This document shows positions 23,378 to 33,807 of a stretch of DNA of 64,000 bases, piece by piece. The stretch's first letter is position 1; each line of letters begins with the position of its first letter. The translations under genes and the position numbers were made by a program. The notes beneath the pieces are model-generated. The model made no database searches, was not told the DNA's origin, and worked only from the letters and a program-made list of their open reading frames with translations. This DNA comes from Aphrocallistes beatrix (taxonomy: Eukaryota; Porifera; Hexactinellida; Sceptrulophora; Aphrocallistidae), in the NCBI GenBank assembly GCA_963281255.1, contig OY725492.1, positions 5,273,571 to 5,337,570 on the forward strand, read 5' to 3'.

Positions 23378-24289
23378 ATGGCAGCTCGATTTCCCGACAT
23401 TCCACAAGCCGTAGACCCCTCAGAGACACACATTAATTATTGCTTCGATCACCTGATCGCTTGTGTTAAGGAAGGACAAGCGCAAGGACAACCCTGGAGT
23501 CCTAGTGGCATAGCCATAGACTGCAATAACAGCCAAATTTATGTCACAGAAGTAGTATACACCTTATATGGATTAGATACCGCTCAGGTAGCAATCTTCT
23601 CGGAGACGGGAAAGTTCTTAAAAACGTTTTCACATCCAGACATGAAGTGCCCATGGGGTATTGCGATCTACAGAGACAATGTGTATGTGACAGACACAGT
23701 AGAGCACTCCGTATTCCATTTCAAGGTTGATACAGACTTCCCTCTCGTGGCTAGGATAGGGAACTTAGGGTCTGGTATTCGACAGTTCAATGATCCTAGA
23801 CAACTTACTGTCTCTCGCTACAGAAATCTCTTCGTTACTGATTACAAGAACGATCGACTCAAAATCCTGGATAACAGGCTGCGCTTCCTGCAACACATCT
23901 CACACCTCTCCATGAAAGGACCCATTGACGTTAAGCTGACACAATACGAAGTTTTTATTCTCTGCGAATCCTCTCCTTGCATTGAAGTGTTTTCTTACCC
24001 AGGAGACCTAAAACGATCCCTCGTTACACGTGGTGATATTGGAATGCAGGTTCCCAATCCTTCATTCTTTTGCATGGATGCTGATGACAATTTACTCATC
24101 TGCGATTCCTGGAGTCATCAGATCAAAATATTCTCAAAAAAAGGAACACTCCTCCACACATTGGGAAAATATGGTAATGGAGTTGGAATGTTTGTTCATC
24201 CACGAGGAATTGCTCTTATTAACAATCAAAAATTGATAATTGTATCTATTAATACAAACTACCATCTCCAAATATTTTCTAGTTACTAG
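23378..24289 (+). CDS. NHL array member 8, intact propeller (subgroup a)
   Basis: An intronless 303-residue frame, ATG at 23378 in atcagaaATGGCA, TATA box at 23281-23290. Six blade-like repeats are visible, with cores such as GIAIYRDNVYVTDTVEHSVFH, FCMDADDNLLICDSW and GIALINNQKLIIVS. Loop 1 (EVVYTLYGLDTAQ) matches the paralogue at 14,008, and the two are partners in the large direct duplication. The downstream flank contains the relic of the Ser/Pro-rich gene, then a 1.36-kb transposon. The biochemical role is unknown; NHL propellers generally bind protein or RNA. Confidence 0.83.
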   Translation: MAARFPDIPQAVDPSETHINYCFDHLIACVKEGQAQGQPWSPSGIAIDCNNSQIYVTEVVYTLYGLDTAQVAIFSETGKFLKTFSHPDMKCPWGIAIYRDNVYVTDTVEHSVFHFKVDTDFPLVARIGNLGSGIRQFNDPRQLTVSRYRNLFVTDYKNDRLKILDNRLRFLQHISHLSMKGPIDVKLTQYEVFILCESSPCIEVFSYPGDLKRSLVTRGDIGMQVPNPSFFCMDADDNLLICDSWSHQIKIFSKKGTLLHTLGKYGNGVGMFVHPRGIALINNQKLIIVSINTNYHLQIFSSY

Positions 24290-24642
24290 GTCTTACTACT
24301 GTTAGTGTGTTATATCATTTTTACATAACTAAACATATGTTTTCTTATAAACCAATTGACTCTGCCCGGATTCACTAATCATAAGACAATTTATGGATAA
24401 TTCGATCCAAAATTCGACACACCCATGTGGTTTAATGTGTATTTATCGCCTTGAGTAATCCTTTCTATGATTATTAGCATGCAGTTCTACATCCTTTCCC
24501 TCCCAGATACATTGCTGTGGATTTGAAGAGGAATGCTGAGGATAATGTGAAGTTTCACTCAAAATTTATACAAATAGATTTAGAAGTACAAAATATTTTA
24601 TCGCTTAATAGAAATACAGTTGATATTGGATATAGTGATAAT

Positions 24643-25998
24643 CAGGGGAGGATACAGGTAGGGGTCCGGGGGGGCCATGGCCCCCCCTGAAAACTTTACG
24701 AATCGATCTACGGGGGAGCTATTTGGGCCTATCCCCCCAGATTTGTGAACTTTAGCCCTCAATTATATGAGTTTATTTTCTCAATTCCAATGATATCTAC
24801 TAAGATACTTCTTCAATTCAATTATTCCGTGTTTGATGATTTCATCAGATCTGATTTAGATTAACCCATAAGTGTAACAATTATTCCTTTATTTGAGACG
24901 AATACTCCAACATTAGCTTCGAGTTTCCATTTAGATTCGATTGAGGTGAAAACTTGAGTATGCTACTATTTCATATGCATCTACATAGGGCATTCTAAAA
25001 GTTCTTGTCCCAAATCTGTATATCAAATGAGAGTGAAAATATGATATTTTCAATTTGTCCATTGTATTCCTTAGGGGATCGGCAATTTATATATTGGTTT
25101 ATTTTAAAAGGACAATTATTGTGGTTCCTATATTAGATTTTTGTACATCGGTTTAGGGCACTGCCTTTGAACGTGATCTTTGGGGTTCCCTTTGATATAT
25201 TTCAGTTCTGAGCAGATTTAGATAAAAACTGATCCCGCCATCCAATTCTACGCATCAACTAACATATAGATTGAATTCTCTGAAGTATTATAGTTTGAGG
25301 CTGAGGGAATACTATGTTTTGAAGTGGTTTATTACCATTTTTGTCCCACTTTTTGAGTGGCGAAAATTGACAAAAAATCCACTAAAAGTGGCATGATATT
25401 TTTTCAACACGAGCAATACTATTGAACACCTCCCGATTACTTTTTCACATTGGTTCTTAATTATTTCACCTTTTAATGACCTTATTCTACCAGTTTCACA
25501 ACTTTTATTTTCCAAATTTAGTTTTAAGCCATTTTCAATGGGAAGATTCCAACTTTTCGACACTACCCTAAACCAATGAATAAAAACCTAATAAAGGAAC
25601 TACAATAATTGTCCTTTTAAAATAAACCAATATATAAATTGGAAGCTGATCCCTTAAGGAATACAATGAACAAATTGAAAATATCCTATTGTCACTCTCA
25701 TTTGAGATACAGATTTGGGACGAGAAGTTTTGGAAAATCCGTACATAACTATTTTTCATTAGAATGCCATAAATTGTATCATTATCACTATGTTGACTAA
25801 ACCTAAATATACTCGCAAACGCTTGTGATGAATTGGCGCAAAGCACAAAGTGGTAATCAGGTTACAGGAAGGAAATTCAAATCCCGTTTGAGATTTGATA
25901 AGAGTTGATGTACATTGATCCCCCCCAGACTCCCATTACATGCGCTCGCTACGCTCGCTTTTGGCCCCCCCTGAGTCTGAACCCTGTATCCGCCCCTG
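24643..25998. mobile_element. Non-autonomous hAT-like element with internal fold-back arms
   Basis: The termini CAGGGGAGGATACAG and CTGTATCCGCCCCTG are inverted repeats. Adjacent inner sequence (ggggggccatggccccccc; ttttggccccccctgag) is typical of hAT elements with CAGGGGCGGAT ends. Flanks gtgataat (24635-24642) and ctgataat (26002-26009) match at 7 of 8, though three extra bases (gca) follow the right terminus. Inside, about 24,990-25,170 and 25,580-25,750 are inverted copies of each other. There is no transposase frame. The site is empty in the duplicate segments (gtgataatgcc). Confidence 0.78.
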
Positions 25999-26202
25999 GC
26001 ACTGATAATGCAGGGTAGTGAATTTTGACCAAATGATCACTTTAACCAATAAACTACGTAATGAATATCATCAATGGGCGTGTATCTCAAACCAAACAAA
26101 TTGTCACATCTATATCCAATGTCTACTGCCCGTGTTTCCTTCATACAATATCAAATACTTCAAGGGAAATCATTTGAGGATTTATAATTCAGTTAAATAT
26201 AA

Positions 26203-26886
26203 AAGTCAAATTTATATCGTAGATGGACTCAATCTCACGGAAATATTTCTAGACAACATTGCTCGTGTGTCAATCTTCTCGGAGACGGGGAGATTCCTAA
26301 AATATTCTCACATGCACACATGAAGTGGCCACACAGCATTGTAGTGCATGTTACAAAGCTAGTGAGCAGTGGGTCTGGTATTGGACAGTTCAATGAGCAT
26401 AGACAACTCGCTGTCTCTACCAACGGAGATGTCTTCGTTACTGATCACAAAACAATCGAATCCAAATTCTGGATCGTGAGCTCGGATGCCAGAGACAAAT
26501 ATCACACCACTCCATGACAGAACTCCTTAACATTTAATTGATACCAGACGAAGTGTTTGTTCTTTGCTAAACTTCTCCTTTTGTTTATGTATTTTCATAC
26601 GAAGGAGAATACGATCTCTATTTATTAGCGGTACTTTTGGAATTCGAGTGTGTGTGCCTACATTCTTCTGTCTGGATGCTAATAGCACTTTATTTCTCAG
26701 TGATTTTATGGGTCATGGTATCAAAATATTTCAAAAGAAGGAGCCTCCTCCACACTTCGGGAAAAGAAGGGCTTGAAGTGGGAATGTTCACTTATCCATG
26801 CGGAATAGCTCTCACTAACGATCTAAATCTAGTTGTTGTGTCTAGTGATCAAAACCACAGTCTACGAATATATTCTCGTGATCAGG
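26203..26886 (+). pseudogene. NHL relic, decayed (copy 2)
   Basis: It is almost identical to 16,040-16,684 with the same missing header and central deletion. It retains the segment encoding a GIRVCVPTFFCLDAN-like stretch that the other copy lost. Confidence 0.75.
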
Positions 26887-27170
26887 TGTTAGTTCTGTTT
26901 GTGTGTTATTCACATAACTAATTAAACATATGTTTCATTTTCACTCCGCCAATGTGACACTGTCGTAGGGCACAATTGAAGTGTTTGAATATTGAATATC
27001 ATGTGTATGCCTACATTCCTTCATTGTCTCTTATTCCATTTTATCTAACGATCACTACTTAACCCAATGATTAAATTCTTCAATTAATAGAATGGACTCT
27101 CTCAAATTACAAATATGCGAGACATTCCATCTGAACTTAACGATGTTAGGACATGAATCGATATGCTCTC

Positions 27171-27266
27171 CTATAAATAGGCACGAAACACTATCTCTAG
27201 CATTTATCCAATTATCCACTCTCCTTTCTTACTAGCAATATATTGAACTATATTTATAGTATCAGA
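27171..27266 (+). promoter_or_regulatory. Array core promoter and 5' leader (type example)
   Basis: It contains CTATAAATAG (27171-27180), a conserved block with tctctagcatttatcca, a pyrimidine tract actctcctttcttactag (27218-27235) and ttatagtatcagaATG. The same order and spacing precede all intact array members (TATA to ATG 89-101 bp) and many broken ones. The leader contains no GT donor that would pair with the tract's TAG as an ordinary intron. Confidence 0.7.
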
Positions 27267-28184
27267 ATGGCAGATCGATTTCCCGACATTCCACGAGCCG
27301 TAGACCCAGCAGAGACACATAACGATTATTTGTTCGACCACCTGATCGCTTGTGTTACCCAAGGGAAAGCCTCAGGACAACTCTGGTATCCTCATGGCGT
27401 CGCAGTAGATTCCAATAGGAACCAAATTTATGTCACAGAAGGATTATATTTAAGAGAAGGATACATGGATAACATCGCTCGTGTGTCAATCTTCTCAGAG
27501 ACAGGAGAGTTCCTAAAAACGTTCTCACATCCTTGTATGAAGGTGCCATACGGTATAGCGATCCATGGAGACAACGTGTATGTAACAGACATGAAAGATC
27601 ACTCCTTATTCCATTTCAGGGTGGAGGAAAAATTCCGTTTCGTTGTTAGGTTTAGAGGCAAAGGGTCTGGTATTGGACAGTTCAATGATCCGAGACAACT
27701 CGCTGTCTCTACCAATGGAGATATCTTCGTTATTCTTTTCAAAAGTGAGCAAATCCAAATCTTGAATTGCAATCTCCACTACAAGCGACACATCTCACAC
27801 TACTCCATGGTACAACCCATTGACGTTAAGCTGACACCAGATGAAGTGTTCGTTCTCTGCTATTACTCGCCTTGCGTCAAGGTTTTTTCTTACACTGGAC
27901 GCTTAATGCGATCTCTAATTACGCTTGGTGGTATTGGAATGCAGGTTAGTTATCCTACATTCTTTTGTCTGGATACTGATAGGAATATACTTCTTAGTGA
28001 CTATAATGATCATCAAGTCAAAATATTTTCAAAAGAAGGAACACTCCTCCACACTTTAGGGAAATATGGACGTGAACTAGGGATGTTTACTTATTCACAG
28101 GGAATAGCTCTGACTAGAAATCTAAAATTAGTTATTGTGTCTTGTAATAGAAACTACGGTTTGCAAATATATTCTAGTAATTAG
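27267..28184 (+). CDS. NHL array member 10, intact propeller (subgroup b)
   Basis: A 305-residue intronless frame beginning MADRFPDIPRAVDPAETHND. The subgroup b marker is KVPYGIAIHGDNVYVTDM.DHSLFHF. Loop 1 is EGLYLREGYMDNIA. The third blade carries VILFKSEQIQILNC, where other members have VTDRNNNRVQILDS, so the usual Asp-Arg/Asn signature is missing there. It is the functional twin of the frameshifted copy at 17,067. The 3' flank decays into the fragment at 28,663. Confidence 0.83.
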   Translation: MADRFPDIPRAVDPAETHNDYLFDHLIACVTQGKASGQLWYPHGVAVDSNRNQIYVTEGLYLREGYMDNIARVSIFSETGEFLKTFSHPCMKVPYGIAIHGDNVYVTDMKDHSLFHFRVEEKFRFVVRFRGKGSGIGQFNDPRQLAVSTNGDIFVILFKSEQIQILNCNLHYKRHISHYSMVQPIDVKLTPDEVFVLCYYSPCVKVFSYTGRLMRSLITLGGIGMQVSYPTFFCLDTDRNILLSDYNDHQVKIFSKEGTLLHTLGKYGRELGMFTYSQGIALTRNLKLVIVSCNRNYGLQIYSSN

Positions 28185-28419
28185 ATATTAGTTATTATTT
28201 CTGTTACATTGAATTTATATCAGAAATATTTAAATATACTGTATTATCTCAAATATTTACCCTTAAGGGAGTGCAAAAATTATTAATTGCTTCCCTCGAA
28301 TAATCGCTTCTAAGCAACATCTTTCAATAGCACACATCTTTCGTAACATAAACAACTCGATCAATCGAGTTGGAGGATTTGAGTAATTGTTGGAGCAGGA
28401 TATTGATTATTGGTACCCT

Positions 28420-28490
28420 AAAGCGACCACAGGGCTACTCTGTGGGCAACCAATGTCTGCAAGCCGCGCAGCAAGCGGAGTGGGCTTGTA
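28420..28490. repeat. GC-rich dispersed repeat (tgtctgcaagccgcgcagc core)
   Basis: The block accacagggctactctgtgg.. to ..ctgcaagccgcgcagcaagcgg recurs at 50,410-50,482 and 54,795-54,872. At those two sites it is the end of a ~230-bp unit. Confidence 0.6.
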
Positions 28491-28662
28491 TATATAATTT
28501 TTAAAAATTTCTAATGTAACGTTTGCCAAAGCATATTTTAGACTGATGTGTATTCAGGGCAGTAGCTACCGGTCCGGTTGGTCCGGTTTCAACCTGACCA
28601 CTTTTAACAAATTTAGCCACAAAAAGAACCATTGTACGTTCGGACTAGTTAATTCATAATAA

Positions 28663-28991
28663 TACTCTGTATTCCATTTCAAAGCGGATACACACTTCCG
28701 CCTCGTTACAATGCTAGGGAGCAGTGGATCTGGTATTGAACAGTTTAATGAGCCTAGAGAAATTGCTGTCTCTACCAACGGAGATTTCTTCGTCTATGAA
28801 CGCAAAAGCAACCGAATATCCTCTTCAGATTGTCGTTAAAGATAAAGATATTTTATAAAGAAGGAACACTTCTTCCACGCTTGAAGGAAATAAGTTTAGC
28901 TTATCCACAAGGAATAGCTCTGGCTAACAATCTAAAGTTAGTCATTGTGTCTAGAAATATAACTATTGTGCTAATACATTCTAGTAACTAG
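28663..28991 (+). pseudogene. NHL relic fragment (copy 2)
   Basis: It starts at SVFHFKADTHFRLVTMLGSSGSGIEQFNEPREIAVSTNGDF, then jumps by deletion to a frameshifted last blade ending at a TAG at 28,991. It is the duplicate of 20,077-20,349 and precedes the same intergenic sequence (gctaccgtattacctcgaatag). Confidence 0.7.
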
Positions 28992-29398
28992 GAGTTAGTT
29001 CTGTTACTATGTTTTATCATGACTAATTAAGCTACCGTATTACCTCGAATAGTAGTGACTTCAGGAAATTAAAATCGCCTCCCCTGAAAAATTGTTTTTT
29101 AAATATTTGTCTCCCCAAATATTTTTAGTCTAACAAATCAAGAGGTAATGTATAGCTAAGCTACTCATATACATAAGAAGCTATTAATGTATTTACAAAA
29201 GCTACATATGTATTTTGCTATATCGATATGACCAAGGAGACTAGTCATATTCCAATTAGAGTATCAGTCTATAGATTAATGATATTAAGACATGAATTAG
29301 TATGCTCTCCTATAAATAGAGACACTATCTCTAGCATTTATCCAACTAAGCACTCTACTTCTTAATATCAATATATTAGTTATCTTTATAGCATCAGA

Positions 29399-30283
29399 AT
29401 GGCAGTTAAATTTCCCGTCATTTCACGAATCGTAGACAATCCAGAGACACACATGAAATATTCCTTCGATCACCTGACTGCTTGTGCCAAACAAGGTCGG
29501 GCCCCAGGAGAACTCATCCGACCTCATGCGGTCGCAATTGATTCCGATAACAATCGAATTTATGTCACAGACAGAAACATCAATCGGGTAACCATCTTCT
29601 CAGTGAGGGGAAAGTTCTTAAAAACGTTCTCACATCCAGACATGAAGTGCCCATGGGGTATTGCGATCCACAGAGACAATGTGTATGTGACAGACACAGT
29701 AGAGCACTCCGTATTCCATTTCAAGGTGGAAGCAGATTTCCGTCTCGTGGCTAGGATAGGGAACTTAGGGTCTGGTATTCGACAGTTCAATGAGCCTAGA
29801 CAACTTACTGTCTCTCGCTACAGAAATCTCTTCGTTACTGATTACAAGAACGATCGACTCAAAATCCTGGATAACAGATTTCACTTCCTGCAACACATCT
29901 CACACCACTCCATGAAAGGACCCATTGACGTTAAGCTGACACAAGACGAAGTGTTTGTTCTCTGCAGAACCTCTCCTTGCATTAAAGTTTTTTCCTATCC
30001 CGGAGACCTAAAACGATCCCTAGTTACACATGGTGATATTGGAATGCAGGTTCTATATCCTTCCTTCTTTTGCATGGATGCTGATGACAATTTTCTCATC
30101 TGCGATTCCTGGAGTCATCAGATCAAAATATTCTCAAAAAAAGGAACACTCCTCCACACATTGGGAAAAAGTGGTAATGGACTTGGAATGTTTGTTCATC
30201 CACAAGGAATAGCTTTCACTAGGAATCAGAAATTTGTAATTGTGTCTGAGAATAAGAACTACTGTCTACAAATATTCTTCTAG
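29399..30283 (+). CDS. NHL array member 11, intact propeller (subgroup a, short loop)
   Basis: A 294-residue frame, ATG at 29399, TATA box at 29310-29319 (the shortest spacing, 89 bp). The header is MAVKFPVISRIVDNPETHMKYSFDHLTACAKQG. Loop 1 is very short (TDRNINRVTIF), about ten residues shorter than in most members. The rest has the subgroup a RIGNLGSGIRQF and YRNLFVTDYKND motifs and ends NKNYCLQIFF. Its damaged duplicate is at 20,756. Confidence 0.83.
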   Translation: MAVKFPVISRIVDNPETHMKYSFDHLTACAKQGRAPGELIRPHAVAIDSDNNRIYVTDRNINRVTIFSVRGKFLKTFSHPDMKCPWGIAIHRDNVYVTDTVEHSVFHFKVEADFRLVARIGNLGSGIRQFNEPRQLTVSRYRNLFVTDYKNDRLKILDNRFHFLQHISHHSMKGPIDVKLTQDEVFVLCRTSPCIKVFSYPGDLKRSLVTHGDIGMQVLYPSFFCMDADDNFLICDSWSHQIKIFSKKGTLLHTLGKSGNGLGMFVHPQGIAFTRNQKFVIVSENKNYCLQIFF

Positions 30284-30429
30284 TGACTATATGTTAGTTC
30301 TGTTAGTGTGTTATATATTAAATTCATAAGTAATTACAAATATCTTTCCTTATAAACTCTTTAATCAGCCACTGAGATACTTGTCATAGATACATTTAGA
30401 GAATTCAATATCTACTTGGGAACATGTAT

Positions 30430-30555
30430 GTGGCACAATGCGTTTTTAAAACCTTTCACAATCCTTTCTCTAATGACCATGATGCAACCAGATACTCCAT
30501 TCTTTACTCGCAGCGGCGTTGCTATGGAGTTGCAGAGAAATGCAGAAGGTGATTT
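30430..30555 (+). pseudogene. Relic of the Ser/Pro-rich gene's 5' end
   Basis: The stretch atgcaaccagatactccattc through ggcgttgctatggagttgcagagaaatgcagaagg aligns with the start of the intact gene at 59,365-59,430. The frame is lost soon after. Confidence 0.65.
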
Positions 30556-30666
30556 CCACAAATTCAGCTTCTCACCATCATTTTGATCAATTTTGGTCAT
30601 ATACTTGTAAATAAACACGCACCAATCATGATTTACCCATCTAACCCATCGATTTACACTGCCTTA

Positions 30667-30903
30667 CCAAAAGTATTGAAACACCACAATAGTTTGCATC
30701 ATAAATATTTACAACAATGGTTCTATCTATCCATGGAGGATAGTTCATCCAAATTACGAGAGCATTGGCATATTTGATATCAAATTCATTTTGTTATACT
30801 ACAGTAGCTGTCATAGTTTGAATGGATTGGCTCAATTGATAAACCTGTTTAGTCTATTTATGATGCTGATGATTGTGGTGTTCCAATACCTTTGGCCAGG
30901 TAG
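30667..30903. mobile_element. Tc1-type MITE (TACCAAAAGTATTGAAACACC ends)
   Basis: The left end taccaaaagtattgaaacac and the right end, inverse of tacctggccaaaggtattgg, share ATTG.AACACCACAA as inverted repeats about 28 bp long. It starts and ends with TA. It is 237 bp, AT-rich and non-coding. Confidence 0.65.
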
Positions 30904-31078
30904 CATATATGACCCATGTTGCCCATGATCCATGACCCACTAACTCATGGTCCACTCTGATAAAGACATGGATTGATATGCTCTCATATAAATAGACACG
31001 AGACAATATTTTTCATTATCCAACTATCCACTCTCCTTTCTCACAACCAATAGATTGAACTATATTTATAGATTCAGA

Positions 31079-32001
31079 ATGGCGGATCGATTTCCTGACA
31101 TTCCACAAACCGTCTCCACCGCAGAGACACGGATTGATTATTCTTTCGAATACCTTACCGCTTGTGTTTGGGAAGGACATGCCCAAGGAGAACTCTTTTA
31201 TCCACATGGCGTCGCGGTAGACTCTCATAACAACCAAATTTATGTCACAGAAGGATTTTATATAATGAAAAGATGTGTAGCCAACTTCGCTCGTGTGTCT
31301 ATCTTCTCAGAGACAGGAGAGTTCCTGAACACGTTCTCACATCCTCGCATGAAGGTGCCATACGGTAAGCGATCCATGAGGACAATGTGTATGTAACGGA
31401 CATACGAGACCACTCCTTATTCCATTTCAAGGTGGAGGCAGGATTCCGTCGAGTTGCCACGCTAGGGGGCAGAGGATCTGGTATTGGGCTTTTTAATGAT
31501 CCTAGACAACTCGCTGTCTCTACCAATGGAGATGTCTTTGTTACAGATCGCAACAACAATCGAGTCCAAATCTTGGATAGTGAGCTCCACTACCAGCGAC
31601 ACATCTCACACCACTCCATGAAGCTACCCATTGACGTTAAACTGACACCAGACGAAGTGTTTGTTCTCTGTCAATGCTCTCCTTGTGTGAAAGTTTTTTC
31701 TTATACCGGAAGCCTAATGCGGTCTCTAATTACATTTGGTAGTATTGTAGTGCAGGTTATTAATCCTTCATTATTTTGTCTGGACACTGATGGGAATTTA
31801 CTCCTCTGTGATAATTGCGATTATCAAATCAAAATATTTTCAAAAGAAGGGATACTTATCCAAACTTTAGGGAAATATGGTTTTGAAGCGGGAATGTTCC
31901 GTCATCTACAAGGAATATCTCTCATTAACAATCTAAAATTAGTTGTTGTGTCTAGGCACAGACGCTACAGTCTGCAAATATATTCCAGTTCTAGCTGTTA
32001 G
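31079..32001 (+). pseudogene. NHL array member 12, two-base deletion (subgroup b)
   Basis: The frame runs MADRFPDIPQTVSTAETRID to KVPYG, then a two-base loss (ggtaagcgatc against ggtatagcgatc, about 31,366) shifts it. The remaining about 204 residues are intact in the next frame, ending IYSSSSC. Promoter elements are present. It is the likely source or sister of the inverted copy at 18,723-19,647, which has different lesions. An assembly error should be excluded. Confidence 0.72.
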
Positions 32002-32121
32002 TTCTGTTTGTCTTTCATATCATTAATAATTAAACATATGTTTTCATTTTCACTAATAAACTGTTCCACTGGAAATCTAGTCATAAGACACAATAAAAAT
32101 GCTTGAATATTAATTTAGAAC

Positions 32122-32348
32122 TGTGTGTTTGTCTGGACACTGATGGGAATTTAATCTTCTGTGATTGTTTCTGTCATCAAATCAAAATCTTTTCAAAAGA
32201 AGGAAAATTCCTCCACACTTTGGGGCCCCTAGGTCAAGGAGTGGAAAAGTTTTATCATCTAGAAGGAATAGCTCTTACCAACAATCTAAAATTAGTTATT
32301 GTGTCTATGCATCAGCAGTACAGTCTGCAAATATTTTATTTTGATTAG
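32122..32348 (+). pseudogene. NHL C-terminal fragment (last blades only)
   Basis: Seventy-odd codons of the final blades (FCLDTDGNLIFCDCFCHQIKIFS.. GIALTNNLKLVIVS.. SLQIF) are open to a TAG but have no header or promoter. It lies directly after the frameshifted gene at 31,079 and is probably a remnant of a collapsed neighbour. Confidence 0.65.
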
Positions 32349-32901
32349 GAGTTTGTTGTGTTATTAGTATATTATACTAATTAAATAAACATAATTTTTC
32401 TTTTTCACAACTTCAATTTGTCACCTGGTACACTCTTTATTGTGCAATTTCGAAAATTCACTCTGCTTGAGCACAGGATTGTAGCACAATGAATTTTTGC
32501 TAATATTCTTAGTTAATTTATTTTAGAGAAAGCAATGCTGCTCTTTCATCCCAGCATGTGACATTCCATCAGAACTATCAGGTTTCTAAGATTAGACAAT
32601 AAACTAGATATTTCCTTTCTTTAATTTAAAATGTTAACAGAATAGTCTCAAACGATCAAAAATTATTGCTAACTAAATAAAAGCATTTAGTTAAGGTCAA
32701 AACTTATTCATAACAATTTATCAAATAAACTGCAGTTGAACTTGAGAAAATCTAAGTAGAGTATCAATCAATTGGTTAATTATATTGAATTGATATGCTC
32801 TCCTATAAATAGAAACGAAACACAATCTCTAGCATTATCCAACTAACCACTCTCCAATCTTCTTCGCAATAGATTGAACTACGTATATTTGTAGTATCAG
32901 A

Positions 32902-33807
32902 ATGGCAGATCGATTTCCCGACCCAGTAGAAAAAACACTTCGTAACTATTTCTTCGATCATCTGATCGCTTATGTCAACGAAGGACTGGCCCCTGGAGAA
33001 CTCTGGTATGCTCACGGTATAGCAATAGATTCCGATACCAACCAAATCTTTGTCGCAGAAGGAATTTATTTCCATGAAATATCTCCAGAAAACATCGCAC
33101 GTGTGTCGATATTCTCAGAAACGGGAGAGTTCATTAACACATTCTCACATCCACGCATGGAGTATCCATGGGGTATAGCGATCCATAGAGACAATGTGTA
33201 TGTAACAGACTCAAGAGCACACTCCGTATTCCATTTCAAAATAGGAGCAGACTTCCCTCTCTTTAATAGGCTAGGGAGCTTTGGATCTGATATTGGACAG
33301 TTCAATGATCCTAGACAACTTGCTGTCTCCACCCACGGAGATATCTTCGTTACTGATCGCATTAACAATCGAGTCCAAATCTTGGATAGTGAGCTCCACT
33401 ACCAGCGACACATCACACACCTCTCCATGAAGCTACCCATTGACGTTAAACTGACACCAGACGAAGTGTTTGTTCTCTGCCAATGCTCTCCCTGCGTTAA
33501 AGTTCTTTCTTATACCGGAGACTTAATACGATCCCTAGTTACACGTGGTGATATTGGAATGCAGCTTAGAGAGTCGTGGTTCTTTTGTCTCGATGCTAAC
33601 AGTAATTTACTTCTCAGTGATTGGTTGGGTCATCAAATAAAGCTATTCTCAAAAGAAGGAACACTCCTCGACACTTTTGGGAAACGAGATCATGGAGTGG
33701 GAATGTTTTATCTTCCACAGGGAATAGCTCTTTCAAACAATGTAAAATTAATTGTTGTGTCTAGGAATAGGAACTATAGTCTGCAAATATATTATATCTT
33801 TGAATAA
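32902..33807 (+). CDS. NHL array member 13, intact propeller (subgroup d)
   Basis: A 301-residue frame from an ATG preceded by gtagtatcaga; TATA box at 32803-32812. The header is shortened (MADRFPDPVEKTLRNY lacks the PQAVDPAE segment). Loop 1 is EGIYFHEISPENIA. The second variable region, GDIGMQLRESWFFCLD, carries a Trp not seen in relatives, and the tail is QIYYIFE. All blade signatures are kept. The next 230 bp have no gene, and beyond them lies a retroelement relic. Confidence 0.83.
   Translation: MADRFPDPVEKTLRNYFFDHLIAYVNEGLAPGELWYAHGIAIDSDTNQIFVAEGIYFHEISPENIARVSIFSETGEFINTFSHPRMEYPWGIAIHRDNVYVTDSRAHSVFHFKIGADFPLFNRLGSFGSDIGQFNDPRQLAVSTHGDIFVTDRINNRVQILDSELHYQRHITHLSMKLPIDVKLTPDEVFVLCQCSPCVKVLSYTGDLIRSLVTRGDIGMQLRESWFFCLDANSNLLLSDWLGHQIKLFSKEGTLLDTFGKRDHGVGMFYLPQGIALSNNVKLIVVSRNRNYSLQIYYIFE

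Noticed and set aside
31360-31372. ggtaagcg at the frameshift of the 31,079 copy as a splice donor
   Set aside because: No suitable acceptor restores the frame nearby, and paralogues show continuous coding sequence here; a two-base deletion is simpler.
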